Source: Leptodontidium sp. MPI-SDFR-AT-0119
Lineage: Eukaryota > Ascomycota > Leotiomycetes > Helotiales > Leptodontidiaceae
Direction: 5' to 3'
NCBI GenBank assembly: GCA_020726505.1
Contig: JAHLEZ010000003.1
Span: 1,674,001-1,738,000, forward strand
DNA length: 64,000 nt
Part shown: positions 24,042 to 36,700 of the stretch, piece by piece
Layout of the letters: every line of letters starts with the position of its first letter
Position numbering within the stretch: position 1 is the stretch's first letter
Translations under genes and position numbers: made by a program
The notes under the pieces: model-generated
Databases searched by the model: none
The model's input: only the letters and a program-made list of their open reading frames with translations
Told to the model about the DNA's origin: nothing

Positions 24042-25218
24042 ATGGCGGACCAGAACGACGTAGATCTCGATTCCATCATTGATAGACTGCTGGAGGTTAG
24101 AGGCAGCCGACCAGGCAAACAAGTTCAGCTCTTGGAAGCGGAGATCCGTTATCTATGCACAAAGGCCCGCGAGATCTTCATCTCTCAACCTATCCTCCTT
24201 GAGCTTGAAGCTCCCATCAAGGCAAGCTCTTCTGCCACCGACACAAATTTCTTTGAGGGGCCCCCACTGACATGGCGCGTGCCTGCAGATCTGCGGTGAT
24301 ATCCACGGCCAATACTATGATCTCCTCCGTCTGTTCGAGTATGGCGGTTTCCCACCAGAGGCAAACTATCTCTTCCTTGGAGACTATGTTGATAGAGGCA
24401 AGCAGTCTCTCGAGACCATCTGCTTGCTTCTAGCCTACAAGATCAAGTACCCCGAAAACTTCTTCATCCTGCGTGGTAACCACGAATGCGCCTCCATCAA
24501 CCGAATCTATGGCTTCTACGACGAGTGCAAGAGACGGTACAATATCAAGCTATGGAAGACCTTCACCGACTGCTTCAACTGCCTCCCCATTGCAGCCATC
24601 ATTGACGAGAAGATCTTCACAATGCACGGTGGTCTGAGCCCTGACTTGAACTCCATGGAGCAGATCCGTCGGGTCATGCGACCAACTGATGTAAGTCCTT
24701 TTATTTCTTTTCTTTGCCACCTCTCGGCGTTCCGAGAGAGGGCCTGAGCTCTTACTAACCCCAAACCTAGATTCCTGATTGCGGCCTCCTCTGCGATCTC
24801 CTCTGGTCTGATCCAGACAAGGATATCACCGGCTGGAGCGAAAACGATCGTGGTGTCTCCTTCACCTTCGGTCCCGATGTTGTATCTCGATTCCTACAAA
24901 AGCATGATATGGACTTGATATGCCGTGCTCATCAGGTCGTTGAAGATGGTTATGAGTTCTTCTCAAAGCGGCAGTTGGTTACACTGTTCAGTGCCCCCAA
25001 TTACTGTGGAGAGTTTGACAATGCCGGAGCAATGATGAGTGTAGATGAGAGTCTGTTATGTTCATTCCAGGTCAGTTCCTACAGAATCCGTGAACTTCAG
25101 CAGCCATTGACTTTCTCCAATCTAGATCTTGAAGCCAGCGGAGAAGAAACAAAAGTACGTTTACGGTGGTCTTGGTGCCAGCAGGCCCGTCACTCCTCCG
25201 AGGAAACCCAAGCATTAG
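24042..25218 (+). CDS. glc7: Serine/threonine protein phosphatase PP1 catalytic subunit
   Basis: Metal-dependent phosphatase acting in cell cycle, glycogen and polarity control in nucleus and cytoplasm. Exons are 24042-24221, 24289-24690, 24771-25070 and 25126-25218, giving 324 residues, the normal length. The metallophosphatase signature is complete: GDIHGQ (63-68), GDYVDRG, RGNHE, then HGG and the [16 protein letters not shown] region. [14 protein letters not shown] (the L12 loop region) is also present. The C-terminus VTPPRKPKH includes the TPPR phosphorylation site known in PP1. The first intron (24222-24288) joins AAG to ATC and has a GC donor (GCAAGC) with a CAG acceptor. This join is forced by the family sequence between PIK and ICGDIHG. 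The other two introns are GT-AG. The symbol follows the yeast name; the Aspergillus name is bimG. Confidence 0.97.
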
Positions 25219-28200
25219 TGAACTATTACGAACTTCTATGTGTATAGCAGGTTCGGACGCAGATAAACATACCTTCGCGATTTTCTCTCGAGTCTCCGGA
25301 CAAAAAATCTCGCCAACGCGCTCCTCGAACCGTCTATTTCCCATCCTTCCTCTCGATCGACCCGAACTCTACACCTCGAACATCACTCGATCTCTCTCAT
25401 CCGATAACATACCTATGGTGGCGTGCGTGAATACCTTGCGTTACACAGCTAGCAACCTCTCGACGACGTATCCCGACTGTACACATCTCATTTTTTCCGC
25501 CATCCGTTCAGCTAAATCGACCGACCGCCCATGTATGACCTTGAGAACTGCGAATCGAAACGACCAACCACGACTTTCACGAACCAATTTTTCCCAAAAA
25601 AGAAAGACCGAAAGAAAGTTACAGGGACAAGCGGGGTTTTTTCTTCTTACTACTTCTTCATTCTTGGCGGGGCATATGGGGCGGATGGAAACTGGGTAGA
25701 GCGAGTTGAAGCTGGCTGGCTCTTGGTGGCATCTTTCAGTGTGTATATGAGATTATGATGTGCGAGAGGCCTGCTTCTTTTGCGCGCAATGTTAAGGGTT
25801 ACTTTTTCTGTCTTTGTCTGTCCGTGTAACTGCTTCTTTTCCTCTCGACCAATATCGACCGACTGACTGAATGAACGAATGAGCGAGCGAGCGAATGAAA
25901 GACCTCTTCTGGTGTGGGCAGGCAAGACTGAGCGATCAAGCGGGCGTTGTTGGCATGGAAGAAAAACCCGGGCTGTGTAGGTGGGGGGAGGGAGGGAGGG
26001 GGTTTGATATTGACTTTGGGGTTTGGGTTTGGGGGTGGCCTTCTAGTGCTCTTATATGCTTGCTTGCTGGGTGTGTGGAGGTGGTATCAACTTGGTCTTT
26101 TTTTTCTTCTTCATCATCGACTTCTTCACTAAACCGAACGTTCTTTTTCTACTACTTGCCTTTGCCACAACTACTGCTTAGCCCACCCACGCTTGATCTA
26201 ATCTGAAATGATCTGCTTTGATTTTGGTTCGATTTTGCTGCAAGGGGGCGGGGGGCAGCGGGGGGACCGTGAAAGTGTGAGATGATAGAGATGGTAATTT
26301 TTTTGATGCTCGTTCATATATTTGTTCGTTTTCTCCGTTTTTTCGTTCTTGGTTTTTGTCTGTGGTGTGGTATGGTGTGGTGTGTGTGTGGTGGGGTTGT
26401 GTGGTTGAGCAGGTATAGAAGAATGCAATGCAATCCTACTATCTATCTGCTGCCATCCCATACCTGAATCTCTCGACTTATGTCCGCTATTGCTCGTAGC
26501 TTGTGTCTTGAAACCTATTGGCGAGGCGATGAGCTCATCTTGATTTAGCGACTCTCTCTTTCTCGCTTTGCTTTTACTTTCTTGTGTTCGGTTCGGTTCG
26601 GTTCGGTTCGGTTCGGTTCGGCTGGTTGACTCCTTGTTGATTGTTGATTGTTGATTTTTGCAAGCCTCCCCTCCCCACCTCCCTCCCTACCTACTGCTGC
26701 TCGGCTCGACTAGGTACCTCTGTTCTCTACCTGCGCCTTGTCTGTTGCGTGCCTATTCTCAGTTTCAACTTCTATCTGATCTCTATCTCATCTCACGGAC
26801 TCTTCTTTCATCTGAACTTGCCACCCTTTCTTTTCTTTTTCTAAGCTTTAGAAAAAAGTAGCCAGGCTAAGTCTCCACGCTCTTCGGTTTTCCCATCTGA
26901 GACAGGACAGGATAGACGGCAAAGCGAGTACTTCCCACCCGATCTGTAACTGAAGATATAAAAGGAAGGTCAGATAGATATTAAGACACGATAGGTTTCT
27001 TTCTAGTGGGATCTCAAAACAATTTTCATTTCATTCCATATCTTTATTTCGCTTCACATACCCACCCACCCACACCACACCACACCACACCACTTATTTA
27101 TTCCTTCCATTCCCTTACTCTTTTATCGAATGTATACCTATCATCTACCATATATCCCAAGAAGATAGAAAGGGGAAGCGGGTAAATACCACTCACATTT
27201 ACTTCTACTTCCACCCCCACCCCACCCCGCGCTCAGCTTATTACCTACCCTACCACCCTTATCTTTTTCAATATCTATATCAAAAAAGATAAATTCTAAC
27301 TTGACAAATATACTTACTTACCCCCCTTAGCGTGCAAGGGCAAGGCGCACGTTATCCCAATCCAATCCAAAAACCCAGGAGAATAAATATATATCTGGCC
27401 ACAGCCACGCCCTCGCTAGAATGAATGGCATGTTCAAGTTTTTCTAGAGATACGTCCCGTTATGGTTTTGTTACATCCTGTGTGCTAGGTGAATGAATAT
27501 ACATACATATACAATATAGTATAGTACATCTCTGAGGCCGAGACCGTCCTGCATTATCCTCATACTGAAAAAACAAACCGTCCGGCTAAATTCGGACAAA
27601 TACTTACTACTATAAGTATATATACATACAGTATATGTATTTACATCCAATGATATTTGTATTTGTGTACAATATACTGCAGTAGGTGAGTTTTTTTTTT
27701 TGGAGATGAAAAGAACGTCCATAGATAAAAGATACAGATAAATAACATGTTTACTATATCTCTCTCCCTATCTATCTAGGATATCGGGATTCCAATTAGT
27801 TTCATTGGGTTAAAATGTGTATGTATCCATAGATAGGGATGGATGGTTTATTCTTTTCTTGAGTGGAAGGGGGAAACTATATCGTAGCAAGTGAAGAAAT
27901 TCTGATATTGGTGTTATGGAGCGGGGGAAGGAAAGAAATTAAATGAAATGATGTAGTAGCAGGCGGTGGAGGAGGAGGAGGAGAGTAGCTTTGTAATGCG
28001 AGTGAGGTGAGGTGAGGTAAGTAGTAATAATTGGTTGTTACTTGTGAGGTATGTAGGTAGGTAGCTGGCTTGCTATCTATAGTATAATATATCTTTTGAG
28101 AAGCAGCTCTTAACTCCTGGCCTTGTACCGATTAAGTATGTACGAGGAGAGTGATAAGATAACTGATGTCCTTGAGACTTGTTGGCTGCTTGGAAGAAAG

Positions 28201-29202
28201 AGTATAGTGAGATCGCAGAGGCTAGAGAGGAGAGGAAGGCTGGGGGTGTGTGATATGATAAGTTGTAGTGTGGTGTAGTGGGGGAGAATAAGAAAGAGGG
28301 TCTCAGGTTTAGAGTTGGTGGAGAATCACAATCACCAGTCAAAATCCCAAGGACAAAGCAAGACAAGACCCAGTATCAGCAGCTCAAAAAAGTGGTTTGT
28401 TTCATTATGCCTCCCACACCCCCAGATTCCAGCCGGTCGAGTCTGGTCATCCCATTCCATGCCCATGCCCAGCCCAGCCAGCCAGTCATCCCATCCATGT
28501 CATAGGTTTGATTGATCAAATCAATCGACCAAATCAAGAAATCAATCGTAGTCCCGCTCGCTCCGGTCAATGCAATTACAAACAAATGCCAGCCAGCCAA
28601 CCAACCAACCGTCCATCATCAAATAAAGACAGGCAAAAACAGCATCAAACGCCCCTCGTCCCAAACTCCGTAGACCAACCCGATGTAAAAGGTAAAAAGA
28701 AGAGAAGAAAAAAGTATCCCATATTTTACAAAGGCCACCAAAAACACACACACCATTCAATCTGAGATCTAGCTTTGGCACCAAAATGCTCATCAGAAGA
28801 AAGAAGGAGAAAGAGGATGAAGATATGAGGCGGACCAATTCTCACATAGAGAGAGAAGTGTCCATCCCCATTCCGCAGAAGAAGAAAGTGAAGATGACGT
28901 CCCAACCCAAACGCTATGCGTGACGACAACGAATAAGAACAGAAGGAGAAATCATTCAGAAGAACCCAGCCGCCCCACAAAGATGCCGTAATGCAAAAGT
29001 CTTTTTGTTCAAGAAAAGAGCACACACACAGAGTCGGTCGAAATGCAACTTTTGGGAAGAGAAGAGAAGAAAAAGACCATGGGTATCAAGAACAGCCTCC
29101 CAAATGCAACTTCCACCTCTCGCGTGGACAGTGATGCCTGCCCATCGCAATCTCCAAGTATATAGGCAATCCTCCAGTGAAGGGGACCGCCGATGGACGA
29201 GT
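25219..29202. other. Intergenic region between convergent genes (4 kb)
   Basis: No gene can be supported. The region is low in complexity: homopolymer T tracts, a GGTTC repeat (about 26587-26622), CCACA/CCCA runs and GGA runs. It must carry the 3' ends of PP1 (+) and the LRR gene (-). Confidence 0.5.
26587..26622. repeat. GGTTC pentanucleotide repeat
   Basis: About seven uninterrupted TTCGG/GGTTC units are visible directly. Confidence 0.9.
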
Positions 29203-31820
29203 CTATCCTAATGTCCGACCACTATGTATTGTCTGTTGACTGTTGGCTCGAGGTGCGGTAGGACTCGGCCGTATGGTATTTGCAGGACTGAAATCTGGAG
29301 TCCCAAATGGTTGTTGTGGATTGCGCTGCGAGTCCCAGCCTTCTTCGCTCAGGACGCTGAGCCATCCATTGCCAACCTCGTTCCGCAATGCTTCAAGTTT
29401 TTTGCGATATATCTCCCCACTGACTTTCCAGTCTTCTGAATCTTTGTTGTTTTGTGGTTTGACGAGAGGAGTATCGTATGTCACTGTCTCTATAGGAGGT
29501 AGTCGAGGTACCACCGATGTATCGATCCGGGGGATGTCTGTCTGGCTTTGTGTTTGCCGAGGATCTGATGGCACATATGAAGGTACAGTTCGAGGTGATG
29601 GATCTGGACTGATACCATATCCGCTATCTGAACCTGTAGCACCTGTCGTAGCTTGTTCCGTGTTAGGTTTAACAGCAGGCTTGACTGGTTTGCTAGGAGA
29701 AGTTTCCGAAGTCGACAGGTCTACGATCCTCCTCTTTGGCGTTCGTCTCCGCCGCCCCGATGAACTGGTATGTATTTCGCTTGTCGTGGCTGTCGGTATT
29801 GGCCGTTCTTTACGGAGGACGGAAGGCTCTCGAGCGACTGGGTAGTCGATTATCGGTTTGTGTACTTCCACTGCCGAGAGTCCATGATCTTGTGGAGGTG
29901 GTTTGACCACTGGCACATTTGCTTTCTCTGCTGCCCGCTCTACCAGTTGTCGTCTTTCACTATAGCCCGGTGCATAAGTGTCAATCAGGATGTCTTCTGT
30001 GTACCCAGGGGTGCTCCTGAAAAGGTTGAAGATGACGACTCTGTAGCCACCGTGAGTCTTGGTGAAAGGATTGCCAGACACCCAGATCTCTCTAATGTCA
30101 GGAATACCAGTCAGTCTAGCCAACTCTGTTGGATCTGTCATTTTGTTGTCGCGCAAGTCGAGTCTCTCAAGAGGATATAGTCTTTCAACACCAGCAATAG
30201 AGATCAGTCGATTTGATCGAAGGTTCAAGGCCGTGATTGCTGGGAGGGGGTTTCTTGTCAATGAATGAAGGGAGTCAATCATGCAATTTGATAGGTTGAG
30301 AGCCCGGAGTGCAGTAAGAGAGGCGAGACAATCAGGAATCTGGGCGAACAGATTGGATGAAAGATCCAGAGAGTGGAGAGTATTGGCTAGTGGTGCCAGA
30401 CTTGACGCAGATATAGAAGTCAAACCATTGTCAGCAAGACTAAGATGCTTGAGAAATCTCCATTTAGACGACGGAAGTATTCCCATTGACAGCAAATTTG
30501 ATGAACTGCTCCTAGGATTGTGCCAACCTTCTGACATGCTCGAGTGGGAACTGCCGGATCCAGACCTCTTGACCTTATGGGAACCTCTCAAATGACCTTG
30601 TGCGGAGCCAGTTCTCGAACTGTTGGGTCGAACAGGAGAGTTGCTCCTTGGTCTGGATTTGGTGGGAGACTTCGCACCATCCGAACCAGATCGCATAAGT
30701 GAAGCGCCTCGCTCATCGCTTTCATCGCCTATATGAGTTCGATCGTCAGGTGAGCCAGGTGCCGAGTTTGATTTGACAAGCTCCGCATGTGCCATTGTAG
30801 GGCTCCGTCTAGGGCTTGTAGCGGCTGCCCAGGTCGAAGTTGGTGACATTTGAGCCTTGGATGATCTCCGCCGTCTCTTGTCCATGTCGTCCAGCACAAT
30901 GTTGATAAGCAGGTCTGCGGGGTCGTCCACTCCAGCACGCTTCACAGTCAAGGATCTCAGTTGCTCAGCGAGGCGGTCCCAGCCAAAGAATTGACGAATG
31001 TCGATATCACTTATCTCCAGGGCACTGATATTCTTGAAAGCGAGAAGTGGAACAGCGCTATCGAATGGGAACTCTTCGTAGCCTTCTATTAACCTGGCTC
31101 GGCGATCCGGTGCCAGTCTCAGGCAAGGAATCTTTGTGAATGCCGAGTATAGGTATTTGAGGTCGGCTTCGATTGCAGCCTTCTGCTTCTCTGTTCTGGC
31201 AGCAGCACCTCCAGATCCTAGACCGAAATTTGACCACAACGAGGACATGCCGGACATTACGCTTCGCACACTAGACACGGAGTGTATGGAACCATTGTCA
31301 GAGCCACCACGACCTTTCGGCCGTTGTGACTGGCTCAGGAAGGAGACATAGTTGGCTGCGGAGGTATCTGAATGTAGATTTTCCAACCGCACATTCATGG
31401 GTCCTACGGTTATACCTAGATCTTCGAATCGAGAGAGGAGGTAGAACAGATGATGGGGCGTAAGAGCAAGTTTGGCAGGCTTTATATTATGCGAGGCAAA
31501 GGTCAAGTATGGGAGGGAGAGGGCAGCAGCAAGTGTGCTCGAGGTCGTAGCAGAGGAAGCAGAGGAGGGAGGGTGTGTACTTGTCGGGGAAGTAGGAGTT
31601 GCCGCGCCTCCAACGGAGCCAGATACACTCTGTGATGAGCCATGTTTAGGAGCCTGCTGGCGTCGTAATTGTAGAGCGTTTGCCAAAGCCTTCTCGTGGG
31701 TCCGAACAAAGTGAGCCAAGTTCTGGTGTATGTTAGCCGCGTGTACTCGTAACAGAGAAGACCAGTAGAGTTGCGGCTACCTACCTTTATGAAGAACTGA
31801 CCATCCTCAGTGTCCATCAT
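29203..31820 (-). CDS. Large leucine-rich-repeat protein (851 aa)
   Basis: Exon 1 is 31820-31785 (MMDTEDGQFFIK) and exon 2 is 31722-29203. They are separated by a 62-nt GTAGGT...CCAG intron, joining to NLAHFVRTHEKALANALQLR. The N-terminal ~400 residues contain a conserved block (LTPHHLFYLLSRFEDLGITV, then RAGVDDPADLLINIVLDDMD) and long Ser/Pro/Arg-rich disordered stretches. About residues 430-590 form five to six leucine-rich repeats: FLKHLSLADNGLTSI, LHSLDLSSNLFAQIPD, LRALNLSNCMIDSL, ITALNLRSNRLISI and LERLDLRDNKM. A capping segment (YRVVIFNLFRSTPGYTEDIL) typical of cytosolic LRR proteins follows. The C-terminus is disordered. There is no signal peptide or membrane helix, so it is cytoplasmic. 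A scaffold role is inferred; I know no specific function for this fungal family. The start could be the second Met, one codon later. Confidence 0.87.
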
Positions 31821-32984
31821 TGAGGATGCATGTGGTTTATCGCAAGTGTGTAGGAAGTCTAAAGCCCTTCGGCAGCACACAACACGTCGAGAAGGCTACC
31901 CACTGCCTTGTATCTCAACTTCGGAGCGGCTCGTGTGGCAAAGGTGCTACTCGAGGTAGGGGGAGAAGAGGAGGAGGAGGGAGGAGGAGGGCGAGGCGGC
32001 CTGGAGGTAACACAGCATTAGATCAGGTTGCAATTCGGCTTGAGTGATAAGAACGGAAAGCAGAAGAGAGAGGTGAGAGAGGAACGAGGCAGTCGGCGAA
32101 TTGGTCTCGGCCTCGATCTGCGTCCCGACGGTTCTACGTGCAACTAAACATTTTGGGTGCAGTCCAGCAGGCTCCTGAACACGACGGAGGGGTGCATAAC
32201 GCAACGCAGCGAAACAGACGTGCGAGAGTGAGCGAGAGAGAGGAAGCGTACACACATACCTGAGGGAAGAGTTCTGGTCGTGGGATGTGCTGAGCACCGT
32301 GAGCAGCACAGCTCCAAGCACAACAAACACTCGGGAGCGACGGGGGGGACAGGACAAGAAGAGAAGGAGGACGGAAGAGGAAGAAAAGAGGCCGACGATA
32401 TATGAAAGTCCTCGCTTTCCTCCAGTACAGTGCAGAGCAGTCCTTTTGGCGTGTCTCAGGGAGGAGGACCAATAGTGGAGATGGGTGGCTTCACGACGAT
32501 TTGTCTGCTTGTCTGCTCATGCGGGATGGGATGGGATGTGTATGCAGAGCGTTGTCGGCCTGCCTGGTGCTCGTTCGTTCGTTCGTTCGCAGGCCCGGCT
32601 CAGCACTCCACTTTGCGTGTTTTAGCGCAGCGCAGTGCGGTGCAGTTCAGTTCAGCCAGGATGATGTGCGTCCAACGTCCAATGTCCTCCCTGCTGGTGG
32701 GGACATGGAATTTTGGTTGCAGCTGGGTGGTGGTGGATGTGAGGTGGATGTGGATGTGGTGGATGTGGGTGGTCCGGGATCAGAGAGCAGGGAAAGGAAG
32801 GGCAGGCAGGGAGCGATGGATGTGGTGCTGTGCATGCAGGCGCCGCACGCACAACAATAAAAAGTTGAAGTCGAAAGTCGAGGATATTGCAGGAAGAAGG
32901 AAGGGTTGGGAAGAGGAAGAGGAAGAGGAAGAGAGGGAAGACAAACGAGAAGAATGGAAGAGTCACGTTGAGGCAGGCGGCAGA

Positions 32985-33030
32985 GATGGATGGATGGATG
33001 GATGGATGGATGGGTAGGTAGGTAGGTAAT
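32985..33030. repeat. GGAT and GGTA tetranucleotide repeats
   Basis: Consecutive GATG units grade into GTAG units. The repeat is direct and visible. Confidence 0.85.
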
Positions 33031-33672
33031 TTAGGTAGCCTGCGGGCGGGCAACGGCAGCTTACGGACGAGGCCGAGGGAGGGAGGGAGCAGTCAGTCAA
33101 TATTGAATGGTGGTATGGTGGTATGGTGGTAGTGTTGATGACTTGACTTAACTTAACTTAACTTAACTCAACTTAACCTGAACTTGACTGAGGACTGTGA
33201 ACTGTGAGAAGCCAAAAGCCCGGGCCAAAACAGAGAGGGCAGAGGAAGAAAGAGGCGCTCCATGCATGATACGGGGCGGCAGGGCAGAACAGGGCAGAAC
33301 AGGGCATGGCATGGCTGGCTTTGTCTTCAAATCTCGGTGCAAGACGACAATAACGAATAAGGATGGTCAGTAGCGCCGGTGTCCGTGCGAGATCAGTGGG
33401 GTTTTCCATGGGCAGGGGCGCCGCTTAGGGGAGCTTAGGGGGGAAATAGTCTTTTCTTAGCGAGATTCAGGCTGCGTGGACCCTGGAAAAGATGTCGTGA
33501 TCCTTCTGACAAGACAAGACAAGACCCTAAAACTTGCTCGCTAATTTCGCAGGGAGGGTTCTGTCGGTTCTGTTCTGTTTTTGACTTTTGGATTGGCATC
33601 AGTGAGCCCATTAGGTGGGTGTATCTGGTGGGGGCGAAGGAGGGAGGAGCAGACAGACCAAAGCAAGAGGAC

Positions 33673-33702
33673 GATTGCGTTTGCGTTTGCGTTTGCGTTT
33701 GA
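33673..33702. repeat. GCGTTT hexanucleotide repeat
   Basis: About four to five units of GCGTTT are visible directly. Confidence 0.85.
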
Positions 33703-36700
33703 TAGCAGACCAGATATACTTGGGACTACCCAGGTAATCTTAGTAGGTACAGTACTGTACCTGGGTGGGTACAGTAGGAGCTATTCTGCATAGTACAAGT
33801 AGCCATGTCGATATGTACGGTAACTTGACAACTTGACATCGGCCATCTTGACTATTTCTCGGATAACAAACAACCTTCGATAAGGAGTAGGATGGAAAAC
33901 TCTATAGTCCTGTCCTTGGTGGCCTTCCCTTCAGGGAAAGATCGACCTGTCTGAACCAACACCAACCCCTCCATGCGCTCGCTCGCTACTGCTTTCCTCC
34001 TGTTGGTTTCACTCGCCATATGATAGACAACACTACACTCAAATACAGTCAACAAAGTGTTGATGATACTGACTGCACTTGCTGCAAATCTGCAAATCTG
34101 CAAGTCTTCAGCTCAGCTGCGCACATTGACTTTTTGCAAATCCACCAATCAATCACCACTGTCTTCTGCTCAAGAACTGCTGCTGCTGCTACTGCTCCTG
34201 CTGCTCCTGCTATGTTTCATTATCCCGTCCTGTCCTGTCCATACATACCAGCTGCAGCAAGACACTTCTAGCGAAATATTCAAATCACCCGGCCTTGTTC
34301 ATCTCTTGCCCAGTCTCCAAACCACATCCATCCCCCCAAACACACCTCTCTCTCAAATACGCGGTGTGAGATGGGTGCCAATTCCTCTTGCACCCTCCTC
34401 CTCCATTCAATGACACTATCCCGACTGTCACCGCCGTCGTCAAGGCTCGATCGACAACATCAACAGGCTTCGTCCTGAGATTGCCTCTTTCCATGTTCGG
34501 CCTGAGCTGGTGATCCCAGTCCTCCTGGGCAGTGGGGTGGAAGTCGCTACACCGGATAACCAACGTTGACTGGCTCGAGTGACATGCATGCCGGGTCAAG
34601 CCTGCATTGCATTGCATGCCACTGCATTTGCATCTCGGCGTCTTTGGAGGGGTCGAGCGAGTAGAGTACCGTAGTCTAGTCGTCTCTGTCGTCTCTGTCC
34701 CACTGTCTCAGAGCGAAGAGGCAAATAGAAATTCGAAGCTCGCCCAGTCGATGGCCAGCCGCGATGGCCTAGAGAAAAGCCTCCAAATCTCCAACATGCC
34801 CCGCCAATCACGCCCGAGAGTTCGACGTTCATCCTCAAACCCCCCGCGAAAGGAGACCTCGTCGCCGTCAACTTGGGGACTGGAGACAGGGCGCCGACTT
34901 GCCTTCACGACACCTTCATGCGGGCCAGACTCACATTTTTCTGCTCACCGCTCCAAACATCAGACTCCAGACTCCAAACTCGCACTTCTTCGCCACACTC
35001 AATGCCTTCCTCATACACCCCTCATCCTCACCCTCACCCTCACCACCACCACTACCAACAAGTGACACCCCTCTCGCAATGCAATCTACAGGTAAGAGAT
35101 ACGAGACAGCCGAATCAGCCTCAAGCCCGGCCTGGGTGAGGTCAGGCGAAACCCTCCCAATCCTTTGCATTCCTGATCCGAGTCCCAACACCCACTTCTG
35201 TCTGAAAATACCCCCAGTCAGCTGTCATGTGTCAGCCCAGTGATGATTATGGAAGACTGTGAGCAATCTTATCAGTCCGGTGTGTGCAACCTGTGGCTCA
35301 GGTGGCTAGCTGCTCCAGCTCGAGATGTTCTGATTTTAGATCGCGTCAAATGTCATCAACCACACTGAAGGGCCGTCACGTCCGCCCTTTCGCTCGCTGC
35401 AGATGAAGAACAACTGCAAGACGCACATACCAGATGGTGAACGGTGTGCAAGAAAAGCAACTATGACGCCGTTTGGCTGCGTCGCACTGATCGCAGACTC
35501 ACGATTCGACAATGGAATACTCAATGTGGACTACCGAGGTTTTGTATGCATGCCGGTCATTGATTGGACTGGGTTTGGATGGAATCTGCAGCATTCCATC
35601 TCACATATCACCCACCTTCCTTCATTTTAGTGTGGGGTTGGCCGTCGGAACAAAAGGGATGAAAAGACCACCCCAGCATGGATTAATTCCATGGCATCAA
35701 ATACCCGGGTCAAAAAATCACACACATGACACTATTCCCAACGATGCACACATCTCGATGGTCGCTTCCCAGAATTTCGGAAACCTCGGTCGGAGATCTT
35801 TGATTCGATTCTAGCCGAATTCGAATATGTACAGTACAGTAGAGCACAGTACGGAGCAACCTCCACGAAGCCCTCCCACTGGCGCAGCCATCTCGTCGAT
35901 ACTTTCCATCATGTATCGCGATAGCGGGTGGAAAGTCTAATCCGTACTTGTCAAGCACAACACCACGATGACGCGCGCCAGCATCGTGAAGTTTTGTGTT
36001 TACAGCGGTAGCGTAGCGGTGAGTGAGGGGCTTTGGCTTGGAAGACCCTTCCTTCCAACCCCTCCCCTTCAACCCTCTTTTTTGCCCCTCCATGGCCCCC
36101 TTCTTGGGCAATCGGGAACCTTAATTTTCCCTTATCCACACACACACACTTGCTCCGTGCACAGGAAAATAAATGCACACCACCAACCACCCACAGACAT
36201 CAGCAACAACGCTAGGTCAAGTGAAGTTAAGTAATCAATCATCCTGGCCTCATCCTCATCCTCGCGGCATATGCGCTTCATCGAGAAAGTCATCCGACAT
36301 GAACCCAAGCTTTCCGTTCCCTTCTTCCTCTCTGAGAATGCATCATTTCGCAATCCAGAGATGCTGCTAGCTTAGATCCGATGCCGCTCTTCCAGACCAA
36401 GACCAGACCGGTCCAGGTTACATTGGTATCCCTGCTCCTATCGAAACACTTTCGAAAACATCGTGAGGGAGCGAGCTATTACCTATGTTTGTGTGCCTCC
36501 ACGACCAGACCGGGGTCGACGCTGCTCACCGTCGTTTCACCGGCACATTCGAGTAACGATGACAATTGATGTCCAGTCGGGTAAAATACGGATCTACAGT
36601 ACAGTACCAACATGAGGGGTGTGAGTACTCATGAGAGGAAGAGTCAAGCGACGGTCTTACTCTCCGTACCTAACCTTTGTGCTAAAGCAATGCATCTATC

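Noticed and set aside
26587..26622. Telomere-like array
   Set aside because: The unit is GGTTC, not TTAGGG, and the run is short. It is an ordinary microsatellite.
32985..33175. CRISPR-like or other spaced repeat array
   Set aside because: The repeats are simple contiguous tetra- and pentanucleotides without spacers, in a eukaryote.
34607..35243. Open frames of 110-150 codons in the gene-free region
   Set aside because: Low-complexity, repeat-driven (Thr and Ser runs), with frames open on both strands and no family resemblance.
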